A DNA stretch of 64,000 bases from JAJZGK01 sp035538795 (GCA_035538795.1 DATLJS010000066.1:1-64000), one strand, 5' to 3'. Counted from the first letter of the stretch, positions 16,684-25,784 are shown. Notes: generated by a model not told the origin, from the sequence alone. Numbers and translations: made by a program.

Positions 16684-17898
16684 ATGCTTTTCGATATACG
16701 AACCTTGCTGATAGCGGTTGCTCTGTCCACGCTGATCTGCGCCGGCGCCAGGGCTCTGCTGTGGCGGCTGCACCCCTCGCTTCCTGGCCTGGGCAACTGG
16801 GCTCTGGCCTGCCTGATGGGCGGCGTCGCCTTGACGCTGATCGCGGCCAGAGGCGCCATTGCCGAAATTTTCTCCCTGACGCTGGCCCAGATGCTGATTT
16901 CTCTGGGCTTCGTCATCGCCTGGGACGGTTTTCGCGCTTTCGTCGGCCGCAAGCGGCTGCCCGTTCCCTTGCAGGCTGCGGCCTTGCTCGGACCGCTGGT
17001 GCTCACGGCCTTGGCGCATTTCGAAGATTCCCTGCCCCTGCGCTCGATCTTCAACGCCCTGATCATGGCTTTTTTCTCCGGCCTGATCGCCTTCGACCTT
17101 CTGTACCAAGCCGCCGCCCATCGGCCGGCCCGACGCATCACCGGTTGGCTCTATGCCGCCAACGCCGTCTTTTCCCTGGCCCGCGCCGTCGCCGCCGAAC
17201 AGGAGCCTGGTTCTCTTGGAGAAATGCAGTCTTCCGGGCTGATGGCGGTGACGCTGCTGTGGTGGATGTGCATGACCATGTCCATCACCCTGGGGATGGT
17301 GCTGATGGCCGCTGAAGTGCTCAGGGAAAGCCTGGACCGCCAAGCCAGCCTCGACCCATTGACCGGCGCCCTGAACCGCCGCGCCTTCAGCCGGCACGCC
17401 TCCCGCGAATTGGCTCGATCCCGCCGCACGCACCAACCCCTGTCCGTGCTGATGATGGATCTGGACCATTTCAAACAGATCAATGATCGCCTGGGCCATG
17501 CCACCGGCGATATCGCCCTGCGCCTGTTCGTCTCGGTGGCCGAGCGGGTGCTGCGCCAGGAAGACATCTTCTGCCGTTGGGGCGGCGAAGAATTCGTCAC
17601 TCTTCTTCCCATGACGTCATCGGCCCAGGCCTTTTTGGTCGCCGAACGCCTGCGCTTGAATTTCGCCCGCGAAGCCGCCGAACTGGCCCCCGAGGCCGAC
17701 GAGATCGGCTTTACCGTCAGCCTCGGCATCGCCCAGTGTTTGCCCGGCGAGGAATTGGAAGACATGCTGCGACGGGCCGATCTGGCTCTTTATCAAGCCA
17801 AAGCCCTTGGCCGCAACCGCAGCGAAACCGCCCTGCCGTTCATTCCGCCCGCACCCCGGCAGCTCCCGGCCGAAGCCGGGACCGGCTTGCCCGCCTGA
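16684..17898 (+). CDS. membrane-bound diguanylate cyclase (GGDEF)
   Basis: Makes cyclic di-GMP from two GTP at the inner membrane. With the ATG at 16684 the protein has 404 residues. The first 210 hold about six or seven hydrophobic helices forming an uncharacterised membrane sensor. The GGDEF domain covers about 220-385, with the active-site GGEEF at 300-304 and an RQED inhibitory site five residues upstream, so product inhibition is expected. No EAL domain is present. The alternative start at 16669 adds five residues. A short Pro-rich tail ends the protein. Confidence 0.92.
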   Translation: MLFDIRTLLIAVALSTLICAGARALLWRLHPSLPGLGNWALACLMGGVALTLIAARGAIAEIFSLTLAQMLISLGFVIAWDGFRAFVGRKRLPVPLQAAALLGPLVLTALAHFEDSLPLRSIFNALIMAFFSGLIAFDLLYQAAAHRPARRITGWLYAANAVFSLARAVAAEQEPGSLGEMQSSGLMAVTLLWWMCMTMSITLGMVLMAAEVLRESLDRQASLDPLTGALNRRAFSRHASRELARSRRTHQPLSVLMMDLDHFKQINDRLGHATGDIALRLFVSVAERVLRQEDIFCRWGGEEFVTLLPMTSSAQAFLVAERLRLNFAREAAELAPEADEIGFTVSLGIAQCLPGEELEDMLRRADLALYQAKALGRNRSETALPFIPPAPRQLPAEAGTGLPA

Positions 17899-17946
17899 AA
17901 CCCCCATGCTAGCGTCCCGCGCAGATCGCTGGAGCACCCACCACCC

Positions 17947-19392
17947 ATGAGCGTCCCGCCGCCTTCCGCTGAAAGCCAGTCAGGTGAACCGACGGCCATG
18001 TGGCTTTGGATCGCCGTCGTTCTGGCCGTGAAATTGGCATTATTGCTCTGGATGGGGCCTTTGCAGCCGCCTGACACCAGTGGCTATCTCGCTTTCAGCC
18101 AGACGATCTTGGCCGGTCAAACGGCTCAGGTCGATCTGAGCGCCGCCATTCCCAACACTCTGTTCCGTGTCGCCGGCTATCCCGCCATCCTGGCTCTGAC
18201 GCAATGGATCGCGGGCGGCCGCTGGAATTGGCTGATCATCGCCCTGCAGATCACCCTGTCACTGACCGCCGCCGCCGCCGTCTACAAACTCGGCCTGCGT
18301 TGCCGCCTGTCCTCGTGGCTGGCTGCGGCCGCCTCCATGGTCCCGGCTCTGTCCTTGTCGCTTCAACTGGATCAGGCCGTTCTTACCGACAGTCTTTATT
18401 CCAGCCTGATGCTTCTGGCGATTTGCGGCCTTGTGGATTCCGCCATGGGCTTTCATGCCCTGAAGCCAACGCGAGCTCTGCTCTGCGGCTGTCTGATCGC
18501 CGCCAGCTTTCTGCTGCGCGAGGCGACGACGTTTCTGTGCTTGGCTTTGCTGCCGCTGATCGGTTTCGCCGCCTGGAAGCAAAGCGGCTGGATCGCGCGG
18601 CTGACCATGGCGTTTCTGGTTTTGCTTCCGCTGGCACTGACGCAGCAGGCTTACAAAGAGTGGAACCGCCAACGAACCGGCATCGCCATTGTCACCACCG
18701 GCGCCCAGACCACCATGTTTCAGGCATTGTTCGAAGTCGCCGCCAAGGATCCGTCCGTCCTGGAGGGGGATGATCCGGTGATGGAACAAGCCCGCAAGGT
18801 CTTCAGAAAAGGCTCGTTCGACGAAGTCCTTGCCCTCAATGCGGCCTTGAACCAGCAATTGGGGATGGACGGCATCGCCATAGCCGCCTCGGGCTATGCC
18901 CATTACTTCTCGGCTTGGCGGCATCATCCCCTGTCCATGCTTCATCTGCCGGCAAATAATCTGCGCATCCGCTATGCCAAGCTGTGGCTGCAACCCGTGG
19001 AAAGCCTGCATGACATGCTGGTATGGCAAAAAAGCGACACAAGGCTGCCTACCTGGAAGACATGGCGCCACTATGCCTCGCCGCCTGCCGCACTGGGATT
19101 GCTAATCATTGACGGCCTGTGCAACACCGCTTCGATCGTGGTCTTTGCCGGCTTCCTGTTGGTGACCCCCTATCGCGTCTGGTGCGAACGACGCACCGGC
19201 GGCCCATCCGGGGCGGCACTCGGCATACTGTTCCTGTTTGCCGGGTTCGTCGGCATTTACGGCATCGTCCATATCGAATCCCGATATCTGGCGCCGCTGG
19301 TTTCGATTTCCTCGCTGATCGGCATCATCAATCTGGAATGGCTGCATGCGTGGTTGCTACCTAAGCGTAATTCTCATAAATTGCGCTCTTAA
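17947..19392 (+). CDS. GT-C-fold membrane glycosyltransferase (GT39/ArnT-like)
   Basis: A 481-residue polytopic membrane protein with about 10-12 hydrophobic segments. After the first helix comes GPLQPPDTSGYLAFSQTI, placing an acidic residue in the first periplasmic loop as in lipid-linked-sugar-dependent GT-C enzymes. Late in the protein, HIESRYLAPLVSI matches the end-of-domain pattern of this superfamily. The next gene encodes a GT2 polyprenyl-phosphate sugar synthase, which suggests that pair supplies and uses an undecaprenyl-phosphate sugar to modify a surface glycan or protein. The sugar and acceptor are unknown. Confidence 0.75.
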   Translation: MSVPPPSAESQSGEPTAMWLWIAVVLAVKLALLLWMGPLQPPDTSGYLAFSQTILAGQTAQVDLSAAIPNTLFRVAGYPAILALTQWIAGGRWNWLIIALQITLSLTAAAAVYKLGLRCRLSSWLAAAASMVPALSLSLQLDQAVLTDSLYSSLMLLAICGLVDSAMGFHALKPTRALLCGCLIAASFLLREATTFLCLALLPLIGFAAWKQSGWIARLTMAFLVLLPLALTQQAYKEWNRQRTGIAIVTTGAQTTMFQALFEVAAKDPSVLEGDDPVMEQARKVFRKGSFDEVLALNAALNQQLGMDGIAIAASGYAHYFSAWRHHPLSMLHLPANNLRIRYAKLWLQPVESLHDMLVWQKSDTRLPTWKTWRHYASPPAALGLLIIDGLCNTASIVVFAGFLLVTPYRVWCERRTGGPSGAALGILFLFAGFVGIYGIVHIESRYLAPLVSISSLIGIINLEWLHAWLLPKRNSHKLRS

Positions 19393-19428
19393 GGGCCAGA
19401 ACCGTTTCAAACGAGAAGCAGTCGCATA

Positions 19429-20421
19429 ATGGAAAAAAGTCCTATGCAGACCTTGTCCGGATCGAGCGAATCCGAAATCGGCATTTCCGTCATTATTCCA
19501 ATCTACAACGAGGTTGAGAATATTGATCCAGTTTACGAAAGTCTGCTGGCTCCGCTGCAACAGACCGGCCGAACCTTTGAAATTATTTTCATCGACGACG
19601 GCAGTTTGGACGGCACTCCCGAACGCGCTCGCGCCATCGCCACCAAGGACAAGCAGGTCCGCGTCATCGAATTCGTGCGCAACTACGGCCAAACCTCGGC
19701 AATGATGGCCGGCATAGACCATGCCTGCGGCGACGTCGTCATCGCCATGGACGGCGACGGCCAGAATGACCCGGCCGACATCCCCCGCCTGCTGGACGTG
19801 CTGGACCAGGGTTTCGACGTGGTTTCAGGCTGGCGCAAGGATCGCCAGGACGACATGCTGACCCGCACGTTCCCCAGCCGCATCGCCAACGCCCTGATTT
19901 CCAAGGTATCCGGTGTGCATCTGCACGATTACGGCTGTTCGCTGAAAGCCTATCGCGGCTCGATCATCAAGAAGGTGCGCCTGTACGGCGAGATGCACCG
20001 CTTCATTCCGATCTATACGTCGTGGCACGGCGCGAAGGTTACCGAAATTCCGGTAACCCACCATCCGCGTCTGCGCGGCAAGTCGAAATACGGCCTGAAC
20101 CGTATCGCCAAGGTTCTGCTCGACTTGGCCGTTCTGCGCTTTCTCGACCGTTTCCTGACCAAGCCTATTTATGTGTTCGGCGGTTTCGGCATGATGTGTA
20201 TCGGCGGCAGCCTGCTGACCTTTCTGTGGATGCTGATCCTGAAGCTGTTCTTCTCGACCACCTTCATCCAGACTCCGCTGCCGGTGTTGACCGCCATGCT
20301 GTTTTGCACCGGCGTTCTGTCGATCCTGATGGGTCTGCTGGCCGAGTTGCTGGTCCGCACCTACCACGAATCGCAGGACAAGCGGATTTATTCCGTCCGC
20401 ACCCTGACCAACTTCGACTGA
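19429..20421 (+). CDS. GT2 polyprenyl-phosphate glycosyltransferase (DPM/ArnC-like)
   Basis: A 330-residue enzyme predicted to move a sugar from a nucleotide to undecaprenyl phosphate at the inner membrane. An N-terminal GT-A domain has IPIYNEVENI, IFIDDGSLDGT and MDGDGQNDPADIP (nucleotide and metal binding). It is followed by the ArnC-like YGCSLKAYRG and HPRLRGKSKYGLNRI. Two C-terminal membrane helices (about 250-310) complete the GtrB/ArnC-type layout. An ATG at 19444 is an alternative start. The gene is flanked by a GT-C transferase and asnB on the same strand. Confidence 0.88.
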   Translation: MEKSPMQTLSGSSESEIGISVIIPIYNEVENIDPVYESLLAPLQQTGRTFEIIFIDDGSLDGTPERARAIATKDKQVRVIEFVRNYGQTSAMMAGIDHACGDVVIAMDGDGQNDPADIPRLLDVLDQGFDVVSGWRKDRQDDMLTRTFPSRIANALISKVSGVHLHDYGCSLKAYRGSIIKKVRLYGEMHRFIPIYTSWHGAKVTEIPVTHHPRLRGKSKYGLNRIAKVLLDLAVLRFLDRFLTKPIYVFGGFGMMCIGGSLLTFLWMLILKLFFSTTFIQTPLPVLTAMLFCTGVLSILMGLLAELLVRTYHESQDKRIYSVRTLTNFD

Positions 20422-20425
20422 CGCC

Positions 20426-22282
20426 GTGTGCGGTCTGGCCGGCTTCGCCGGAACCGGAGACAGGGACGATCTGTCCGCCATGACGGCATCGCTGGCCCAT
20501 CGCGGACCGGACGGCCAGGGTCTGTTCATCGACCCTGACTTCCCCGTGTATCTGGGCCATCGCCGTCTGGCCATCGTCGATGTCGAGGGCGGCGCCCAGC
20601 CCATGGGCGATTCCTTGGGCCGAATCACCGTGGTCTTCAACGGCGAAATCTACAACCACGCTGAACTGCGCCGTCAGTTGGAAGCCAAGGGCCATCGTTT
20701 CCAGACGAACCATTCCGATACCGAGGTTCTGATTCACGGCTGGAAGGAATGGGGCGAGAATCTGGTCGAGAAACTGAACGGCATGTTTGCCTTCGCCCTG
20801 TGGGACCGGGATAAACGAAGCCTGTTCCTGGCTCGCGACCGTTTCGGAGAGAAGCCGTTGTTTTGGGCCAGAACGGCCGGCGGCATCTTGTTCGCGTCCG
20901 AATTGTCGGCGCTGGCCGGACACCGCGCATTCACCCCGGAGATCGACCGCACGGCCCTGAAGAAGCTACTGGCCCACGGCTTCATTCCCTCGCCCAATGC
21001 TTTCTGGAAGGGTGCCCGGAAACTGCCGGGCGGAACCTGGCTGCTTTTTTCGCTAACCGACGGATCATTGCGGGAAGGCCGCTTCTGGACGTTCTCCATC
21101 GACCCCGACCTGAGCCCCAGCGACGACGAGGCTGCGGAAACGGTACGTCATCTGTTGCGCCAATCGGTGGAGCGGCGGCTGATGAGCGATGTGCCCTTGG
21201 GGGTCTTCCTCAGCGGCGGCGTCGATTCTTCAGCGGTAGCAGCCTTCGCCGCCCAATTGCGGGGCGGCCGCTCGGTACAAACCTTCTCCATCGGCTTCAC
21301 CGAGGAATCCTACGACGAATCGCCCTATGCCCGCGCCATGGCCGAGGCCTTGGGGACCGACCATCATCAGGACATCCTGACCATGGACGGAGCCGCCGGG
21401 CTGATACCGACCGTCTTGCAAGCGTTGGATGAACCCATGGGCGATCCCTCGATTCTGCCCACCTATCTTCTTTGCCGTTTCGCCCGCACCCGCGTCACCG
21501 TGGCCCTGAGCGGCGACGGCGGCGATGAACTATTTGCCGGTTACGACACATTCGCCGCGCTGCGTATGGCCCGGCTATACCGTGGCATGGTGCCCGCCGT
21601 TATGCATCGCGGCATGATGCGACTGGCCGAACTGTTGCCGAAATCGGGCCGCAACATGAGCTTCGATTACAAGCTGCGCCGCGCCCTGGGCGGCATGGGG
21701 CACGATGCCGCACTCTGGCATCCTCTGTGGCTCGCCCCGCTGTCTCCTCCGGCTCTCGCGGAATTGCTCGACGAACCCGTGCATGTGGACGACCTGTACG
21801 CCGAAGTCCGAACAGCCTGGAACAGTTCGACGCAGAAATCCCTGGCTGACCGCAGCTTGGAATTCTATACCCGCTTCTATCTGCAAGACGACATCCTGAC
21901 CAAGGTCGACCGCGCCGCCATGATGAACGGCCTGGAAGCCCGATCGGTCTTCCTCGACAACGATTTGGTGGACTACGTCCGCCGTCTGCCGGCCCATTTC
22001 AAGATACGCGGCGGCGTGCGCAAATTTATTTTGAAGAAAGCGCTGGAGGGTGTCGTGCCCTCCGACATTCTGAACCGCAAAAAGAAGGGCTTCGGCATTC
22101 CGCTGATGGACTGGATGCGCCGCCAGAGCGACGCCACCTTCACGCCATTGCCCGGCAGCCAGGACGGAACGGCCCGCCGCTGGCTGGCCGAACATCGCGC
22201 CGGCAAAGCCGATCACCGCCTGTTTCTATGGAACTGGACGGTATTGTCCCAACATCGGAAACGGTGGTTCGAGGCCTCCTAG
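20426..22282 (+). CDS. asnB: asparagine synthase (glutamine-hydrolysing)
   Basis: A two-domain amidotransferase using glutamine and ATP to amidate aspartate or, in polysaccharide loci, a carboxylated sugar or other acceptor. The start is GTG at 20426, which leaves the catalytic Cys as residue 2 (MCGLAGFAG), as the class II glutaminase requires. The N-terminal domain continues with LAHRGPDGQG and VFNGEIYNH. The synthetase domain has the ATP pyrophosphatase loop FLSGGVDSSAV and ALSGDGGDELFAGY. The 618-residue length is normal. It starts 4 bases after the GT2 gene, so involvement in glycan modification is as likely as free asparagine synthesis. Confidence 0.9.
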   Translation: MCGLAGFAGTGDRDDLSAMTASLAHRGPDGQGLFIDPDFPVYLGHRRLAIVDVEGGAQPMGDSLGRITVVFNGEIYNHAELRRQLEAKGHRFQTNHSDTEVLIHGWKEWGENLVEKLNGMFAFALWDRDKRSLFLARDRFGEKPLFWARTAGGILFASELSALAGHRAFTPEIDRTALKKLLAHGFIPSPNAFWKGARKLPGGTWLLFSLTDGSLREGRFWTFSIDPDLSPSDDEAAETVRHLLRQSVERRLMSDVPLGVFLSGGVDSSAVAAFAAQLRGGRSVQTFSIGFTEESYDESPYARAMAEALGTDHHQDILTMDGAAGLIPTVLQALDEPMGDPSILPTYLLCRFARTRVTVALSGDGGDELFAGYDTFAALRMARLYRGMVPAVMHRGMMRLAELLPKSGRNMSFDYKLRRALGGMGHDAALWHPLWLAPLSPPALAELLDEPVHVDDLYAEVRTAWNSSTQKSLADRSLEFYTRFYLQDDILTKVDRAAMMNGLEARSVFLDNDLVDYVRRLPAHFKIRGGVRKFILKKALEGVVPSDILNRKKKGFGIPLMDWMRRQSDATFTPLPGSQDGTARRWLAEHRAGKADHRLFLWNWTVLSQHRKRWFEAS

Positions 22283-23967
22283 CCTCGAACGCTTTTCAGG
22301 AACACCGCCACTTCCTGGCCCAGCCGTCCCGATTGGCCGACCATGCCTTCGGCGGCATGCACGACCTCGCCGGATGCGCCTTGAACCGTGTGGTTGGCCT
22401 GGCTCAACTGGCTCAGATGCTGCGAGACCTCGCCGCTGCTGACCTCGGCCTCCGAGATGTTATGGGCGATGGCCTGGGTCAAGTCGCGCTGGCGCTCCAC
22501 CGCCTGGGCAATGATGTCGCCGGCGCTGTTCAGTTTTTCGATGGTGCCGCCAATGGCGCTGATAGCCGCAATGGCTTCGGTGGTCGCCGTCTGCACGGCC
22601 GCGATCTGGCCGGAAATCTCGTCCGTGGCTTTGGCGGTTTGGTTGGCCAGATGCTTGACCTCGGACGCCACCACGGCGAACCCCTTGCCCATGTCTCCGG
22701 CCCGCGCCGCTTCGATGGTGGCGTTCAAGGCCAGCAGGTTGGTCTGGCTGGCGATGTCGTTGATCAGACTGGAAACCTCGGCGATCTTGGCCACCGCTTG
22801 CCCCAGCCCCTGCACCAGGGCGTCGGTCCGCTGGGCTTCCAGCACCGCCTGGGCGGAAATGCTGGAGCTGTGTCCCACCTGCTGGCTGATTTCCGAAATC
22901 GAACTGGCCAGTTCCTCGGCGGCGCGCGCAACCGTCTGCACATTGCTGGCGGCCCGGTCCGCCGACGCCACCACTTCGCCGGCGGCGCCCGACGCTTCGC
23001 CGCTGACCCCCGCCATCATGGCGGCGGCGGAATGCACTTGTTGAGCGGCGGCGGTAATGGAATCGGCCACCTGCTGAATGCTGCCTTCGAATTGATTGGC
23101 CATGTCCAGGCGGGTCTTCCGCTGTTCCGCCTGCATGCGCTGCTGCTGGCGCTCTTGTTCCTGCCGCAGGCCATCCGCTTCCCGCGCCTCGTCGCGCAAA
23201 ACCCGGATGGAGCGGGCCAGCGTGCCGATTTCGTCTCCCCGCAGCTCGCCCACCACCGCCACCGCATCGGCCGAGTAATCCCGTTGCGCCAACCGATCGG
23301 TGACTTCGTTCAGGCGCACCAGCGGCGCGGCGATATGCCGGGCCAGCATGAAGACCCAGCCCAAAGCCATCAGCACGATGACGCTGACCACCGCCACCAC
23401 TTTCCAGGCCGAAGCCCAGAATTGGGCGTTCATGTCGTCCATATAGAGCCCGGTTCCCACCATCCACTTCCAATCCGGAACGCCCATGGCATAGGACACT
23501 TTCGGCTGGGGCGTGGAGACGCCGGGCTTGGAATATTCATAAAAGACGGCGCCGCCGCCCTTTTGCGCCATCTCAATCAGTTTCTGAATGAAAGGCACGC
23601 CGTTGGCGTCCTTGACCGCCAAGAAGTTCTTCCCTTCGCGTTCCGGCCAAGGGGGCACCATCTGGGCATTGCCGTCGTAGTCATAGACAAAGAAATATTC
23701 CGTACCGCCGTAACGGATGGCGCGAAGCTCGCGGATGGCCGTCTTGCGGGCCTCGTCTTCCGTAATTTCGCCCTGGTGGACCCGGTCCTGTTCGTGAGCG
23801 ATGATCGCATGGGCGGTCTCGGCCAGGCCGCGCACCTTGCTTTCCCGCTCGTCCTGCATGGCGCCGTACATGAAGTAAAGCGCCAACAGCGTCACCAGCG
23901 TGTAGCCGACCGTGCCGCCAACCACCGTGGACATCAGTTTCAAAGAAATTGAAAGCTTGCGGATCAT
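22279..23967 (-). CDS. methyl-accepting chemotaxis protein with single-Cache sensor
   Basis: A 562-residue transmembrane chemoreceptor signalling to CheA/CheW. The first membrane helix is near residues 12-35. A periplasmic single Cache (type 2) domain spans about 36-185 (YGGTEYFFVYDYDGN, GVPDWKWMVGTGLYMDD), and the second helix lies about 188-208. HAMP follows, then a signalling domain with the hairpin-tip segment INDIASQTNLLALNATIEAA and AGDMGKGFAVVASEVK. Related Cache domains bind small carboxylates, but the ligand is unknown. It is convergent with asnB: the two stops share the bases CTAG. Confidence 0.92.
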   Translation of the reverse strand: MIRKLSISLKLMSTVVGGTVGYTLVTLLALYFMYGAMQDERESKVRGLAETAHAIIAHEQDRVHQGEITEDEARKTAIRELRAIRYGGTEYFFVYDYDGNAQMVPPWPEREGKNFLAVKDANGVPFIQKLIEMAQKGGGAVFYEYSKPGVSTPQPKVSYAMGVPDWKWMVGTGLYMDDMNAQFWASAWKVVAVVSVIVLMALGWVFMLARHIAAPLVRLNEVTDRLAQRDYSADAVAVVGELRGDEIGTLARSIRVLRDEAREADGLRQEQERQQQRMQAEQRKTRLDMANQFEGSIQQVADSITAAAQQVHSAAAMMAGVSGEASGAAGEVVASADRAASNVQTVARAAEELASSISEISQQVGHSSSISAQAVLEAQRTDALVQGLGQAVAKIAEVSSLINDIASQTNLLALNATIEAARAGDMGKGFAVVASEVKHLANQTAKATDEISGQIAAVQTATTEAIAAISAIGGTIEKLNSAGDIIAQAVERQRDLTQAIAHNISEAEVSSGEVSQHLSQLSQANHTVQGASGEVVHAAEGMVGQSGRLGQEVAVFLKSVRG

Positions 23968-24010
23968 CTTGAAGCGTCCCGTCCTGAGACAGCCTTATGG
24001 CTGCTTTCTT

Positions 24011-24430
24011 TTACAGATGTGTCTTTTGCAGATGAGCGGCGTAACGGCGATCGTGCTCCATGATGTGAGTGAACAACCAGTTTTTCAAAAAGTCGGCCAC
24101 ATCCTGGCTGAGGCCCTGATCCGCTTCGGCCCGGGCCCGCTGAGCCATCTGTTCGACCTCGGCATAAATTCTTTGATGCTCGGCTTCATGCAGATCACAT
24201 TGATCGTAGCCGGAGATCCTGAGAAGCGACATCTCGCGGTTGAAATGGATCTGGGTATACTTGAACAACTCTTCAAGAATAATACCCACATGTTCATCGC
24301 CGAAACCGGCATAACACGCGACCAGCGTACTGTTCAAGAGATCGACGAGAATTTTATGGTCGTCGTCCAGCGAAGGGATGCCGACACTTAGCTCGTCGGT
24401 CCATTTGATGGTTACATCTTCAGGATGCAT
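24011..24430 (-). CDS. bacteriohemerythrin
   Basis: A 139-residue single-domain di-iron oxygen-binding protein, likely for O2 storage or sensing in the cytoplasm of a microaerophile. The full ligand set is present: His25, His62, Glu66 (HFNRE), His81 and His85 (HEAEH), His122 and Asp127 (HIMEHD). AGAGGGAA precedes the ATG. It lies downstream of a 65-codon gene and upstream of a chemoreceptor, all on the minus strand. Hemerythrins are numerous in Magnetospirillum-type genomes. Confidence 0.93.
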   Translation of the reverse strand: MHPEDVTIKWTDELSVGIPSLDDDHKILVDLLNSTLVACYAGFGDEHVGIILEELFKYTQIHFNREMSLLRISGYDQCDLHEAEHQRIYAEVEQMAQRARAEADQGLSQDVADFLKNWLFTHIMEHDRRYAAHLQKTHL

Positions 24431-24454
24431 GGTTCCCTCTTTTTATTCTTTTAG

Positions 24455-24652
24455 TTATGCGGGTTCCAGATTGAGGCTCTCGACGTCGGCGCGGGCGGCG
24501 GCATCCTCGACCCCGGTCATGGAGGACAAAAACATGGCCGCCGCCGTCACCCCTTCCTTATGGGCCTTTTCCGGAGGGTGTCCCTGGGCCATCGCCTCGG
24601 CCACGGTTTCGTCATAGGCTTCGGCCACCATGCGGCGCATTGCATCGTCCAT
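24455..24652 (-). CDS. small hypothetical protein
   Basis: A 65-residue acidic, helical protein with no recognised family (MDDAMRRMVAEAYDETVAEA at the N-terminus). The start at 24652 is chosen because GGAGGGGATC directly precedes it; the frame stays open upstream to 24940 but that part looks non-coding. It ends 24 bases before the bacteriohemerythrin on the same strand and is probably cotranscribed with it. Confidence 0.65.
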   Translation of the reverse strand: MDDAMRRMVAEAYDETVAEAMAQGHPPEKAHKEGVTAAAMFLSSMTGVEDAAARADVESLNLEPA

Positions 24653-24978
24653 GATCCCCTCCGTCAGCAAAAAGCCGGGAGCGATCGCAAAATGCGATTC
24701 ATCGGGAAAAGACGCGGGGGATACGACATTATGCTGGCTCCGGCTATGGGGGGATGCGCGATCCCAAACGGAGACAGCGGCGCAAACCTCATGCCAAAGG
24801 CATTGCGCTTTTAACGTATTGAAATTCAAGGAATCTACTAAGCCGCTTGGTAGCGGTAGCGTGATGATAGGCGCTGCCCACACGCCGAACGCTTCGCAAA
24901 ATGCAAACAACGGAATTCGGCCAACGACGGATCGGCGCAAACTTTCGAGTGCAAATCAGAGCAATTTTTGCGTGAATA
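24653..24978. other. intergenic stretch without a clear gene
   Basis: A gap of 326 bp between the small hypothetical gene and bfd. It is visibly AT-richer than its surroundings. Both strands stay open in places, but no frame has a ribosome binding site and family resemblance. A small perfect hairpin (CCGCT / AGCGG, 24843-24856) is present. It probably contains the promoter for the small gene and hemerythrin. Confidence 0.4.
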
Positions 24979-25191
24979 TCAGGATAAGCTTTTGCGGGCG
25001 CAGTGCCCCTGGCCGCAGTGACTATGGCCGCAGCCGCCCAACAGTTGGCCCATCATGTCGCAGCAGCGCCCGCACAAAGGCTCAACACCAAAGTGGTCGA
25101 AGATGTCATCCTCGTGGACGGCGCCCAATGCTTTCGCATCCTGCACGTCAGAATCGGTTATGGCATTGCAAACGCATACATACACGGCCAT
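24979..25191 (-). CDS. bfd: bacterioferritin-associated ferredoxin
   Basis: A 70-residue [2Fe-2S] protein that docks on bacterioferritin and reduces its stored iron for release. The four cluster ligands are visible as C6-x-C8 (YVCVCNAITD) and C40-x2-C43 (EPLCGRCC). The C-terminus is His/Cys/Gly-rich (GGCGHSHCGQGHC), longer than in many homologues and a possible extra metal site. It is divergent from bfr1-bfr2 across a region with a Fur-type palindrome. Confidence 0.93.
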   Translation of the reverse strand: MAVYVCVCNAITDSDVQDAKALGAVHEDDIFDHFGVEPLCGRCCDMMGQLLGGCGHSHCGQGHCARKSLS

Positions 25192-25237
25192 TTCTCCTTG
25201 TGGAAAATGGGGTCATATCGGATAATCTAACACACTA

Positions 25238-25252
25238 TGAGAATGATTCTCA
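25238..25252. promoter_or_regulatory. Fur box (7-1-7 palindrome) between bfd and bfr1
   Basis: TGAGAATGATTCTCA is a perfect 7-1-7 inverted repeat, matching the Fur consensus TGATAATNATTATCA at all but two positions. It lies between the divergent bfd and bfr1 genes, 36 bp from the bfr1 start, so Fur could control both. Confidence 0.8.
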
Positions 25253-25287
25253 ATCGCCTTTAACAGCCTCTTACAGGAGACATCACC

Positions 25288-25770
25288 ATGAAAGGCAATT
25301 CCCTGGTCATCGCCGAGCTGAACAAGCTGCTGACCGGCGAGCTGACAGCCGCCGACCAGTACTTCATCCACTCGCGCATGTACGAGAACTGGGGCCTCAA
25401 GGCCCTGTACGAGCGGGTCGAGCACGAGCGCGTCGAAGAGCTGGAGCATGCCGATCTGCTGATCAAGCGCATCCTGTTCCTTGAAGGCATTCCCGATGTG
25501 GCCTCGCGGGCGCCGCTGGCCGTCGGCGCCACCGTTCCCCAGATGCTGGCCAACGATCTGGCCTACGAACTGGACGTGGTCGCCAACCTGAAGAAGGCCA
25601 TTCTTCTGTGCGAGAAAGAGCAGGATTACGATTCCCGGCGCATTCTCGTCGATCTGCTGCGCGACACCGAGGAAGACCACACCCATTGGCTGGAACAGCA
25701 TCTGGGCTTGGTCAAGACCATGGGCCTGGAGAACTACATCCAGTCTTCCGCCGCTATCGGCAAGAGCTGA
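25288..25770 (+). CDS. bfr1: bacterioferritin subunit with ferroxidase centre but no heme ligand
   Basis: A 160-residue four-helix subunit of the 24-mer iron store. By alignment to E. coli Bfr numbering, ferroxidase residues Glu18, Glu51, His54 and Glu94 are present, and the Glu/His pair of the last helix appears in DTEEDH. Position 52, the heme-coordinating Met, is Leu, so this subunit should oxidise iron but not bind heme alone. The ATG has AGGAG upstream. bfr2 follows after 14 bases. Two complementary subunits of this kind were reported for Magnetospirillum magnetotacticum and for Neisseria. Confidence 0.94.
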   Translation: MKGNSLVIAELNKLLTGELTAADQYFIHSRMYENWGLKALYERVEHERVEELEHADLLIKRILFLEGIPDVASRAPLAVGATVPQMLANDLAYELDVVANLKKAILLCEKEQDYDSRRILVDLLRDTEEDHTHWLEQHLGLVKTMGLENYIQSSAAIGKS

Positions 25771-25784
25771 GGGGAGCCACCGCC

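Noticed and set aside
22228..23952. Plus-strand open frame opposite the chemoreceptor
   Set aside because: The minus strand encodes a complete chemoreceptor. The opposite frame is His/Gly/Gln-rich and matches no family.
24653..24940. N-terminal extension of the 65-residue gene to 161 residues
   Set aside because: A strong ribosome binding site sits just before the internal ATG at 24652, and the extension has non-coding composition.
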